Notes under the pieces: model-generated
Databases searched by the model: none
Seen by the model: only the letters and a program-made list of their open reading frames with translations
What the model was told of the DNA's origin: nothing
Source of the DNA: Methanobacterium sp.
Lineage (GTDB): Archaea > Methanobacteriota > Methanobacteria > Methanobacteriales > Methanobacteriaceae
Assembly: GCA_015661405.1 (NCBI GenBank)
Contig: JACWMK010000002.1
Coordinates: forward strand, 71,665 to 135,664
DNA: 64,000 nt
Direction of reading: 5' to 3'
Shown: piece after piece, positions 1 through 8,055 of the stretch
Layout of the letters: every line of letters starts with the position of its first letter
Numbering within the stretch: the first letter of the stretch is position 1
Translations under genes and position numbers: made by a program

Positions 1-132
1 TGATTGAAGACCACCTGTAACCATACCTAAAACCACGATGGTTGCAATACCAATGGCAATTCCTACAATTGCAAGAGCTGCCCTAGTTCTGTTTCTGAAT
101 GGATTTTTCACCATAAGCGATAAGAATGACAT
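1..132 (-). CDS. FtsX-like ABC transporter permease, N-terminal part
   Basis: The reverse strand from 132 to the window edge encodes 44 residues beginning MSFLSLMVKNPFRNRTRAA, followed by a hydrophobic segment rich in Ile, Val, Gly and Ala. A short basic N-terminus of the form KNPFRNRTR running into the first membrane helix is typical of MacB/FtsX-family permeases. An AGGTGA ribosome-binding site lies about 9 bases before the ATG. The rest of the gene is outside the window. The decayed permease remains at 728-935 lie just upstream on the same strand, which suggests a once tandem set of such permeases. The substrate cannot be told from this fragment. Confidence 0.75.
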   Translation of the reverse strand, partial: MSFLSLMVKNPFRNRTRAALAIVGIAIGIATIVVLGMVTGGLQS

Positions 133-377
133 AAATTGTTTTCACCTATTAAAAATTTTATTAAAATCATAACGGAGAGGAATAAACATTTTGTTTAAGT
201 ATTCCTAAACTAAAATTATTTCTCAATTTCAATTATATTATAACTAAACAGTATATGTTACTACTGCAACAAATAATTATTTGTAAAAATCTAAATTGAG
301 TTCAGATTCTGTAAAAATAATTAAAAAAGATGTATTCGAAAACCTGAATTTTTATTTTTGAAAGAAAAATTTGCAGC

Positions 378-640
378 TTAATTTTTATTATGTTCTTTTA
401 TGTTATTTGTTCGTCTACGTTTTAGTATTCGGCCAACTATGTGTCGACCTATAATTCCTATTAATAGTATGATAGTTAAATTTTCTTTGCAGTATAAATC
501 TTTGAGGAGTTTTAATACAATATCTCTGGCTTTGTAGTTTAAGGTATCGGTGCACTCGTTAGTATGATGGATGACGATTGACTATTTTCCGTGCGACTTT
601 TCGCCTTCTCATCAGAAGATACCATTAGGATATAAATTTT
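378..640 (-). pseudogene. Degenerate small ORF with C-terminal membrane segment
   Basis: On the minus strand a coding-like frame ends at TAA 380-378. It reads through SIVIHHTNECTDTLNYKARD, then a stretch resembling a membrane helix (LTIILLIGIIG) and a basic tail (KRRRTNN). The frame is closed upstream by a stop, while another frame upstream reads MVSSDEKAKSRTENSQ, so a frameshift near 575 probably split one gene. I do not recognise the family. It lies 3' of the permease relic at 728-935 and may have been its neighbour in an operon. Confidence 0.4.
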
Positions 641-727
641 CCCTTTATTTTTTCATGTTTATTCCGTTTAAGGTTTTATTTTTCCTTTATCAAACTTTTC
701 TTGAGATCATGAATTTCAATAAATTTT

Positions 728-935
728 TCAGTGTAACTCATATCGCAAAGCTTCTGGTGGTGGTAATCTTGAAGCTCGGTATGTGGGATATACACCACCT
801 ATTACACCAACCAGTAAAGCTATAACTAGGGCTTATTAAGGTAAATTAACTGTTTGGTATATTCCGTTAACTGTAAATTGGTTCCGTAAATGTTAATAGT
901 GCTTCCTACTGTTTAATTAAGACTTGTGGCGGCTG
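728..935 (-). pseudogene. Decayed FtsX/MacB-like ABC permease, internally deleted
   Basis: Minus-strand translation gives a recognisable permease C-terminus, LVIALLVGVIGGVYPTYRAS followed by RLPPPEALRYEL and a stop at 730-728. This matches the end of FtsX-family permeases (GGxYPAxRAS...PxEALR). Just upstream the frame has two stop codons. Further up, in shifted frames, are TVGSTINIYGTN and FTVNGIYQT, which resemble the extracytoplasmic MacB core domain. The middle of the gene is missing. This is a dead copy with stops, frameshifts and a large deletion, on the same strand as the permease at 1-132. Confidence 0.7.
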
Positions 936-1151
936 TTGTATAGATAATAGGTATTTTAAACTTTATTTAAATAATTGTGCACAAATTAAACCATAATCAC
1001 TATTAGCGTAAAAAAACTGGTTAATTAAATTATAAGCGGAAGGGCACCAGTTTCGTGAATTTCAAAATAAGAAACGAGTTTAAATATTAATTTTTAATTT
1101 AAAGAAAAAAAATCCTTATGATCAAATAAATGTTTATTTATTCAATAAATT

Positions 1152-1742
1152 TTATTCAGAAACACTCATGAATCCTTCTTGAAAAGCCTTTAAATTAATG
1201 TTATAAGATTTTTTAGGTAAATTGTCCTTCATTGATTCTATTAATATGTCTTTATTTAATGGAAATTCTGGTATAGCAGATGCTCCGCCTAACATCACCA
1301 TATTCAATGATAAAATATTTCCTGCTTTTTCAGCTATTTTCACAGCATCTATGACATATAATTTCTTTGATTTAGAATTTAATTCCTTTAAAATAATGGA
1401 CATATCTGGATATGAGTATTTACTTTCACTAATGTTAAAGGGCATGATAGGGTTTGTATTAGTAATTACGTAACTATTCTTATTTATTTTATGAATAGCT
1501 CTAAGAGCTTCTAATGGCTCAAATGCAAGTAGAAGATTTGCATATCCCTCTTGGATAATGGGACTTAGAGAACAGCCTATTTTAAGCTCAGTGGATACCA
1601 CACCACCACGTTGAGCCATACCATGCACTTCACTCATCACAACGGACTTTCCCATTTTCATAGCTGCCTCACCCATCACAATGGAGGTTTTAATGATTCC
1701 CTGTCCCCCTACACCTGAAATATAAATATTAAATGATTTCAT
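1152..1742 (-). CDS. iorB: Indolepyruvate:ferredoxin oxidoreductase, beta subunit
   Basis: This is the small subunit of the enzyme that oxidatively decarboxylates aryl pyruvates such as indolepyruvate to aryl-CoA with ferredoxin as acceptor. In methanogens it can run in reverse to assimilate aryl acids. The protein starts MKSFNIYISGVGGQGI, the characteristic nucleotide-binding start of the gamma-type 2-oxoacid oxidoreductase domain, and is about 196 residues long, normal for IorB. An in-frame ATG at 1757 also exists, but GGAG lies between the two ATGs, 9 bases before 1742, so the downstream start is preferred. It follows iorA by 64 bases on the same strand, giving an iorAB operon. Confidence 0.93.
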   Translation of the reverse strand: MKSFNIYISGVGGQGIIKTSIVMGEAAMKMGKSVVMSEVHGMAQRGGVVSTELKIGCSLSPIIQEGYANLLLAFEPLEALRAIHKINKNSYVITNTNPIMPFNISESKYSYPDMSIILKELNSKSKKLYVIDAVKIAEKAGNILSLNMVMLGGASAIPEFPLNKDILIESMKDNLPKKSYNINLKAFQEGFMSVSE

Positions 1743-1806
1743 TATTAACTTCTCCATATCAATAAAAAGATATTAGAATTACATTTATCATTATAAAATT
1801 AAATCT

Positions 1807-3663
1807 TTATATTAAATTCCTTTTAACTTTAATAGCTTTCTCTGGACATAATTGAATACAAACACCGCATCCACGGCAAAGCTTAGGATCAATCCTGATG
1901 GAATCATTTTCATCGTAAATTGCTGGACAACTTAGATCATCTAAGCAAGTGGTGCAATTAATACAATTATCTTTAACCTCAACTACCAAATTTTTCATTT
2001 TTCTTTTACTTTTAATAAGCATACATGGATATTTAGATATAATCACTGCTACTCCATGATATTCGAGTGCTTCTCTTAATACTAATTGAGATTCCTTTAA
2101 ATTCAAAGGATTAATATTTCTTATAAATTTTACATCCATTGCTTCCACTATCTTCTCAATAGAAATTTCAGGAGCTACTTCACCCATGCCATCAACAGGA
2201 AGACCAGGGTGTGGTTGGCCACCAGTCATTGCCGTGGTTCTATTATCAAGTATAACTAGTACAAAACGATCTTTATTATGCACTGCATTTATAAGGGGAG
2301 GAATACCGGCATGGAAAAAGGTAGAGTCTCCTATAAAACTTACAATACACTGTTCGGTGGCTTTGGAGAATCCGCAGCTAGTTCCAATCGAGGAACCCAT
2401 GGAAAGTAAATAATCACCGGCATTATAAGGTGATTCAATTCCAAGAGTATAACAACCAATATCTGTAGGGAAAATTACATTATCTAAATTCAAATCAGAT
2501 ATAACTTTATTAACTGAATAATAAACCGCCCGATGGGGACATCCAGGACATAAAGTAGGGGGCCTGTTAGGCAATTGTATACTAATCTCTTGAATCTTAT
2601 TTTCAACGGCTTTACCATTCAAAACTTTCCTAATACCATTCAAAACGATACCGGGATTATATTCATATATTAACGGTAAATAACCGTCTAATTTACCGTG
2701 AATCTCTTTTTTAACTCCATTTTTACCTAAAACAGCTAACAAACCATTCTCCATAACAGGATCAACTTCTTCTACCACTAATACTTCTTCCACATCTTTC
2801 ATGAATTTTAAGACAGTTTCTTCGGGGAAAGGATAAGTAAAAGTTAATTTAAGCACATTCACTGGTAAATCATTCTCATTTACAACATCCATAACATAAT
2901 TAAAAGCACCCCCACTAGTTATAATGCCTAAACTACCCTTTTTATGGAATATTTGATTTAATGTGGACTCATCTGCTCTTTCCTGCAATCCCTTCATTTT
3001 ATCCATTAATTTTTTATGCATTCTACGCGCAGCTTCAGGTACAGGTACAAATCGTTTCGAATCCTTATAGAAAAATCCTACGTTTTTACCCTTGTAAATA
3101 GTGTCCATTTTCACTACTCCACGCATATGGGATACTCGGGTGGTGGTACGGATTAAAATAGGTATTTGAAATTCTTCTGATAGTTTAAAGCCATAATTCA
3201 TGACATCTTTTATTTCTTGAGGATTTGAAGGTTCTAATAGGGGTATACTAGCAAATGGGGCGTAATGTCGATTATCCTGCTCATTTTGAGATGAGAACAT
3301 GGAGGGATCATCTGCTGACAGTACTATCATTCCCCCGTTCACTCCAGAGTATGCTGTGGTCATGAGGGAGTCTGATGCCACGTTTAAACCAACATGTTTC
3401 ATGAAAGTGAATGATCTAAGACCTGAAACTGCAGCGGCTGCTGCTACTTCCAGAGCTACTTTTTCATTAGTGGAAAATTCAAAGTAAATTTCAGCATCTT
3501 TAGCGATTTTTGAGAATACATCCCCAATTTCTGATGATGGTGTGCCGGGATAAGTGGAGGCTACTGAGACTCCTGCTTCTAATGCCCCTCTAACAGCAGC
3601 TTCATTACCTAATAAAAACAGTTCTTCATTTTCTTGGGCGGTTAAAACTTCTTTTATATTCAT
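1807..3663 (-). CDS. iorA: Indolepyruvate:ferredoxin oxidoreductase, alpha subunit
   Basis: The large subunit of indolepyruvate oxidoreductase, 618 residues as usual. The N-terminal pyrimidine-binding domain contains STYPGTPSSEIGD. The central thiamine-diphosphate domain contains LCPGCPHRAVYY and DIGCYTLG, with the metal/ThDP-binding stretch FIGDSTFFHAG. The C-terminus carries two [4Fe-4S] ferredoxin motifs, CINCTTCLDDLSCP and CRGCGVCIQLCP, that pass electrons to ferredoxin. The first cluster motif has widened spacing before its last Cys, as seen in this family. It is first in the iorAB operon. The upstream gap to 4025 is divergent and AT-rich and probably holds both promoters. Confidence 0.95.
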   Translation of the reverse strand: MNIKEVLTAQENEELFLLGNEAAVRGALEAGVSVASTYPGTPSSEIGDVFSKIAKDAEIYFEFSTNEKVALEVAAAAAVSGLRSFTFMKHVGLNVASDSLMTTAYSGVNGGMIVLSADDPSMFSSQNEQDNRHYAPFASIPLLEPSNPQEIKDVMNYGFKLSEEFQIPILIRTTTRVSHMRGVVKMDTIYKGKNVGFFYKDSKRFVPVPEAARRMHKKLMDKMKGLQERADESTLNQIFHKKGSLGIITSGGAFNYVMDVVNENDLPVNVLKLTFTYPFPEETVLKFMKDVEEVLVVEEVDPVMENGLLAVLGKNGVKKEIHGKLDGYLPLIYEYNPGIVLNGIRKVLNGKAVENKIQEISIQLPNRPPTLCPGCPHRAVYYSVNKVISDLNLDNVIFPTDIGCYTLGIESPYNAGDYLLSMGSSIGTSCGFSKATEQCIVSFIGDSTFFHAGIPPLINAVHNKDRFVLVILDNRTTAMTGGQPHPGLPVDGMGEVAPEISIEKIVEAMDVKFIRNINPLNLKESQLVLREALEYHGVAVIISKYPCMLIKSKRKMKNLVVEVKDNCINCTTCLDDLSCPAIYDENDSIRIDPKLCRGCGVCIQLCPEKAIKVKRNLI

Positions 3664-4024
3664 AATTATTATTCAACCTATAGAATTTCTTTTATTATAC
3701 TATTATAATTGTTAAGTTAATTTTTGGAAGGATTAAGTTATTTTTTAATAGATTTATAGTCTTCATATTTATTTTTTTTTAGTTAGTTATCTTAGAGTAA
3801 TAATCCAATGTAAACTTGGTTGGGATCTGATTTGGGTAAAGTTTATTATATGATAATATTTTAAAAGATAACATATAAATGTAAATTAAATAAATAAGTT
3901 ATTTTATTTATTTAAATTTAAAAAATATATTTTTAGGGGATTATTTTTTTCACTTTTGTTAAACCTTAATATGTTATAATCAAAAATTTATTAATATAAT
4001 AATAGACAGGAAGTGAGTAATATA
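3664..4024. promoter_or_regulatory. Divergent AT-rich spacer between iorA and the DUF4012 gene
   Basis: No gene is visible in these 361 bases. The stretch contains a perfect 12-bp inverted repeat, TTAAATAAATAA at 3886-3897 and TTATTTATTTAA at 3904-3915, with a 6-base spacer. Because the arms are only A and T the pairing may be compositional. AT-rich runs suitable as TATA elements occur on both strands, and the rightward gene has a ribosome-binding site GGAAGTGA at 4009-4016. Confidence 0.4.
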
Positions 4025-4762
4025 ATGAATAGAACGCTTGTATTAATACTAATACCTATCCTAGTTCTAGGATCGGTTGCAGCTTATACATTATTTAATT
4101 ATGAATCGGCAGTTAAAACTGGTACATGGGAAAATCATCAGTTATTATTTATACTTATTGATGATACCGAACCTCAGGGTGGTGGAGGTCCAGGAGCTGT
4201 AGACATGGCTTTTGTTGCTAACTTCACTAATGGTAAAGTAGAAAATATTACAGCTATTTATCCCGGCGATATGGCGCCGCTTGCAAATATCAGTGCACCT
4301 CCAGATGTATATGGCCAAGTGAATTCATTAGGTAACACTGAAACAAATCTTTTGTTAGTAGACTCTTTCTATTGGAGTAATCTTACTCAAGATTCACAAT
4401 ACGCTCAGCAGATTGTGCAGTCTAATACAGGTATACAAACTGATGGGGTAGTGATTATTAAACCAGAAGCAGTAGATGCTATAGATAATGCTGTTGGACC
4501 AATATATGTGAATGGTACACCTGTAGGTAGTAGTTCACTTACTTACGTTAGAATGTTACAGCATTCAGATAACCAGACCAGAGGTGATTCTGTTCTAACA
4601 TTATTTAATGCTATTGTGAATGCATCAACCACTTCGAAACTTCCATCATTAATTAGTACCATCAGCTCACAGAATTCTCAAGGAAATATCGTTACAATTC
4701 CTTCAGGTCTACTTAATCAGTTGATAACAGAAGAAGGTGCGAACAAGCTTTTTGGACTCTAA
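4025..4762 (+). CDS. DUF4012-like secreted or membrane-anchored protein
   Basis: A 245-residue protein with one N-terminal membrane segment (LVLILIPILVLGSVAAY) and an extracytoplasmic remainder. The region with LLFILIDDTEPQGGGGPGAV and the following IYPGDMAPL resembles the DUF4012 family found in methanogens and some bacteria, whose function is unknown. There are several Asn-x-Thr/Ser sequons, common in archaeal envelope proteins. A GTG at 4013 is in frame, but GGAAGTGA at 4009-4016 is ideally spaced for the ATG at 4025, so that start is used. A strong hairpin terminator follows at once, so the gene is probably monocistronic. Confidence 0.65.
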   Translation: MNRTLVLILIPILVLGSVAAYTLFNYESAVKTGTWENHQLLFILIDDTEPQGGGGPGAVDMAFVANFTNGKVENITAIYPGDMAPLANISAPPDVYGQVNSLGNTETNLLLVDSFYWSNLTQDSQYAQQIVQSNTGIQTDGVVIIKPEAVDAIDNAVGPIYVNGTPVGSSSLTYVRMLQHSDNQTRGDSVLTLFNAIVNASTTSKLPSLISTISSQNSQGNIVTIPSGLLNQLITEEGANKLFGL

Positions 4763-4773
4763 ACTAAACTTTG

Positions 4774-4815
4774 AGGTAGTGAAGAATCTTTTTCACTACT
4801 TTTTTCTTCTTTTTT
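4774..4815 (+). terminator. Hairpin plus T-run terminator
   Basis: GTAGTGAA at 4776-4783 pairs perfectly with TTCACTAC at 4792-4799, with an 8-base loop, and the stem extends by a G-T and an A-T pair. T-runs follow at 4800-4805 and 4809-4815. It lies 11 bases after the stop of the DUF4012 gene. Confidence 0.8.
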
Positions 4816-4978
4816 AAGAAAATTATTTTTGAATTGTTAAAACAATATATAAATACGAAGGAATATTGATTATCTAAATATAAAAAAAATCAGTTAAATA
4901 TAGTAAAAAATCAATCTCTATTAACTTTTCTCCTAAATTCAGAAAAGATTAAATAGTTATTAAAAATTTATATTTAAT

Positions 4979-5482
4979 ATGAAAAAATTTAGTAAAATTA
5001 TAATTGGATTCATTTGCATCATTGCACTAGTTTTCATTATAGGAATTTTTATATCTTTAAATAATGGGAATAATTCTCAAACAGGTTATGATACTTATAC
5101 TAATCAGTATATGTCATTTCAATACCCTGCAGGGTGGCAAATTGTGAATAATTCTGAAGATGGGGTTAATGTTTATAACGGTACTGAAAATAAAAATAAT
5201 GGTTGGTTTAGTGTTTTACCTTATGGGAATAATGGAAGTGTAAATACTAATGATGATTTCCAATCCGATATGAGTCAGGCTATTTCCACTTCAAATCCGC
5301 CTACAGTCCAAAATGGAACTATTAATGGAACCTCATTCACATTTATTGATAATCCTAATCCAAATAATGAAACGTTCAGTATTAAATACTGCTTTTTCTT
5401 TAAAAACGGAGAAGGTTGCATAGTATCTGGTGATGTTGAGAATATAGGGGTTCTAGAGCACGTAGTTGCCACATTCAATTAA
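4979..5482 (+). CDS. PsbP-related membrane-anchored protein
   Basis: A 167-residue protein with a basic start and one N-terminal membrane helix (IIIGFICIIALVFIIGIFI), then an Asn-rich linker. The globular part begins YTNQYMSFQYPAGWQI, the pattern of PsbP/DUF1795-like domains that methanobacteria carry in many small anchored proteins. The domain is presumably outside the membrane and its role is unknown. The ATG at 4979 is preceded by an AT-rich leader without a clear Shine-Dalgarno site; TTTATATTTAA lies close upstream. A palindromic T-rich terminator follows. Family assignment is moderate. Confidence 0.6.
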   Translation: MKKFSKIIIGFICIIALVFIIGIFISLNNGNNSQTGYDTYTNQYMSFQYPAGWQIVNNSEDGVNVYNGTENKNNGWFSVLPYGNNGSVNTNDDFQSDMSQAISTSNPPTVQNGTINGTSFTFIDNPNPNNETFSIKYCFFFKNGEGCIVSGDVENIGVLEHVVATFN

Positions 5483-5532
5483 AAAAAAGTGATAAGTATA
5501 AATATGGGGATTTCTATTTTTTTCACTTTTTT
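5483..5532 (+). terminator. Long-loop A/T-rich terminator
   Basis: AAAAAAGTGA right after the stop codon pairs with TCACTTTTTT at 5523-5532. The loop is about 30 bases and contains a T-run. The T-rich right arm itself can act as an archaeal poly-T terminator. Confidence 0.6.
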
Positions 5533-5682
5533 AATAAATTCTATTTTTTCACATTTTTTTTAGTATAAAAAACTTCTGAGCTCTTTTTTTCATTTTAGAG
5601 TCGTGAATTTTCATAAAATTATATTATAAATTTTTCAATTATTTAAATCGTAATAATCGGGCCATAATAAATTAAAAAAAAT

Positions 5683-6303
5683 ATGAAACTTACAAGTGAA
5701 AGTAAATCAAAATTTCTAAAAATAAAAAATTGTAATATGAAAAAATTTAAAATTAAGGATTTAGAGGTGGAGTATGAAGTTATTCACCGTAAAGTAAAAT
5801 ATCCCCGTTTAGAAGTTAAAACAGGTTATTTATATTTAATATTACCTAAAAGTTATAATAATCATCAAGAACTTCTTAAGAAGCATGAGAACTGGATATA
5901 CAAGAAAGTTTCTTTGATAAAGAACTCTCAAAAAGAAGCTCTCAATAAAAGTTTAAACACGGAAAGAACTGATGAAAAATTTAAATCTTTGATATCATTA
6001 TATGTGGACAGAATCTCCCAGGAATTGAATGTGACTGTTAATCAAATCCATTTTCGGAGAATGAAGTCACGATGGGGTAGCTGCAGTTGCCAGGGAAACA
6101 TTAACTTCAACCTTTACTTGAAATATTTACCTTCAAATCTTATTGAATATGTTGTCTTCCATGAATTGGCACATTTAGTGGAGATGGGGCATAACAAAAA
6201 GTTTTGGAATATAATAAGTAATAGATTCAATGATTATAAGGAAAAAGAGAATGAATTATTAATATATTATATGGTTTTAGCTAAAGAACACCAATTTTTT
6301 TGA
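5683..6303 (+). CDS. M48/YgjP-like zinc metallopeptidase (DUF45)
   Basis: A 206-residue protein of the YgjP/DUF45 family of SprT/WLM-like putative metalloproteases. The zinc motif HELAH lies at residues 160-164, with a further ligand His at about 170 in MGHNKKFW. The family signature RRMKSRWGSC precedes it at about 125-134. No signal peptide is present, so it should be cytoplasmic. The start is uncertain: ATG 5683 and ATG 5740 (residue 20, MKKFKIKDLEVEYEV) both lack a good ribosome-binding site, and homologues often begin near the second. The physiological substrate is unknown. Confidence 0.8.
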   Translation: MKLTSESKSKFLKIKNCNMKKFKIKDLEVEYEVIHRKVKYPRLEVKTGYLYLILPKSYNNHQELLKKHENWIYKKVSLIKNSQKEALNKSLNTERTDEKFKSLISLYVDRISQELNVTVNQIHFRRMKSRWGSCSCQGNINFNLYLKYLPSNLIEYVVFHELAHLVEMGHNKKFWNIISNRFNDYKEKENELLIYYMVLAKEHQFF

Positions 6304-6593
6304 TAAAGATATATTAAAATAGTATTTATTTATTCATTTTTCTTCTATATTATGTGTTATTATACAGTTTATACGAACAAATTATTGAAAAGTATACTTG
6401 CCCTTTTATTATAAGAATGATTAAAATTTTATCTGAAATAATATTAAATATAATATAACTAATCTTTATCTCTGTTTAGATAGATTGGAAAAGAAATTGT
6501 AAAGGTATTATTTAATCCTTAAAACATTTCTATTTTAAAAGAAATAGAATAAATAAGTAAAATTATATCATTTTTTGGATGGTGGTTAAAAAA

Positions 6594-6944
6594 ATGACTG
6601 AAGGAAAAGATTCCATAACTTCTGATTATATTAAATATAATGGAAAAAATCATTTACCAGATAGATTACATATTTCTATCCGGCTTGAATTGAATAAAGT
6701 TACTACAATAGAAGAATTGGAAGAAATAACAACAGAATTTAAATCATACCTTAAAGAAAATACTGGTGTTTTTTTCTCTAGTGCAGTAGAACCACTTTCA
6801 GAGGAATATTGGCTTATAGAATTTATAAATGTACAAGTAATATCTAAAAATTTCTCCAGTACACAAATGATAGCCACTAAGGAAAGTATTGTAAATTTTT
6901 TCAAGGAAAATTACTTCAATTTTTACCATAAAAGTTTAAAATAA
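6594..6944 (+). CDS. Conserved hypothetical protein, family not recognised
   Basis: A 116-residue acidic protein without membrane segments or Cys motifs, probably a small alpha/beta domain. The GTG at 6579 is in frame, but GGTGG at 6581-6585 is well placed for the ATG at 6594. The same 16 bases, GGTGGTTAAAAAAATG, form the start of the CooT-like gene at 31709. The gene stands alone between AT-rich spacers on an otherwise sparse stretch. Codon use resembles its neighbours. No function can be assigned. Confidence 0.6.
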   Translation: MTEGKDSITSDYIKYNGKNHLPDRLHISIRLELNKVTTIEELEEITTEFKSYLKENTGVFFSSAVEPLSEEYWLIEFINVQVISKNFSSTQMIATKESIVNFFKENYFNFYHKSLK

Positions 6945-7067
6945 AATTTCATAATTCCCTTTTATAAACACATCTACAAATTAATGCATCAAAAAATCCA
7001 GATAATCTTATTTTGGAAACTTCCTAAATTGATTTAAATAGCTTAAAAATAAATTTATTTAGAATTT

Positions 7068-7811
7068 TTAATTTAATTGAGTTAATTTTACTCTTTCATC
7101 TAATTTAAAAAGCTGTAGAATTAATTGTATTGTCTGACATTCTCCTTTCTCAGTAAAAATATTATGTTCTTCTATAATTCCCTTTATTTTTACACAAAAT
7201 TTATAATAATCAGGATAATATTTTTTGAATGTTCGAGTGAATTCTTTTATAATTTTTTCTTCATGAGGTCCTAGATGGTAATATCTTAAAAATCCACAGG
7301 CAATTATGTAACGGGAGATCATGAGAAGAGCCTCTAGGTGGGGATTGTCAGTAAATCTATGATAAAATCTTTCTCCTTCTTCTTCACCTTTATGGGCAAT
7401 TTTTATCTCTTCAGTAACCATGGGTAAGTATTCATGGCCAAAGGGATGGAATTCATTATCTTGTATAATTTTATTTACAATAATATCCTCTATCATAGTA
7501 AAAACGAGATGTACATCTCTTTTATAATTATCATCCACATGTTCAAGAAAAATTGGTCTGCAAAACTTTAATTTATGCATAAGATAACCATGAGTGGCTT
7601 CATGAGCTATAGATCTCTCTCTATCTCCTTTAGATCTCGAATTTTCCATGTTAAGTGTTATTTGAATATATTTAGGGTTATAATTATATGCTGCAGTTAT
7701 TCCTTTTATTCCCAAATCAGGACTTTCAAAGAATTTTATCTCCCTACCAGTATCTAATTCAATTTTCTTCAAATAATCCGTTAATTTTCTTGAAAATTTA
7801 AAATTAGACAT
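7068..7811 (-). CDS. Putative zincin metallopeptidase with HEATH motif
   Basis: A 247-residue cytoplasmic protein of a family I do not recognise. The sequence RSIAHEATHGYLMH contains HExxH (HEATH, residues 70-74 from the chosen start), a zincin signature. About 20 residues downstream an Asp/Glu-rich segment (MIEDIIVNK) could supply a third ligand. A GTG start at 7820 is in frame. Its GTGA also serves as a weak ribosome-binding site for the ATG at 7811, which is preferred. It is transcribed towards the unknown gene at 6594-6944. Peptidase activity is inferred only from the motif. Confidence 0.6.
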   Translation of the reverse strand: MSNFKFSRKLTDYLKKIELDTGREIKFFESPDLGIKGITAAYNYNPKYIQITLNMENSRSKGDRERSIAHEATHGYLMHKLKFCRPIFLEHVDDNYKRDVHLVFTMIEDIIVNKIIQDNEFHPFGHEYLPMVTEEIKIAHKGEEEGERFYHRFTDNPHLEALLMISRYIIACGFLRYYHLGPHEEKIIKEFTRTFKKYYPDYYKFCVKIKGIIEEHNIFTEKGECQTIQLILQLFKLDERVKLTQLN

Positions 7812-8055
7812 TAAAATCACGGTTTTTAAGTTTAAAATAAATAATTTCTCTAAATAATTAAGCTAGATTTATAATTTGTAAATAATATTATTTTTTAAGT
7901 TAAAAGATTAAATATTAAATAATATAAATTAAATATATTAATCAGTTAAGTTTTATATTATATTTCAGATTTTTTTTATTTTATATAATTTATATTTTTA
8001 AACTTTAAATTAATTTTAATAAAACTTTTTTAAGAAAATAATAAGGAGTACATAT

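Noticed and set aside
571..825. 84-residue plus-strand ORF in the first intergenic region
   Set aside because: The minus strand here reads as a decayed FtsX permease C-terminus, and the plus ORF has no ribosome-binding site or family, so it is a chance frame.
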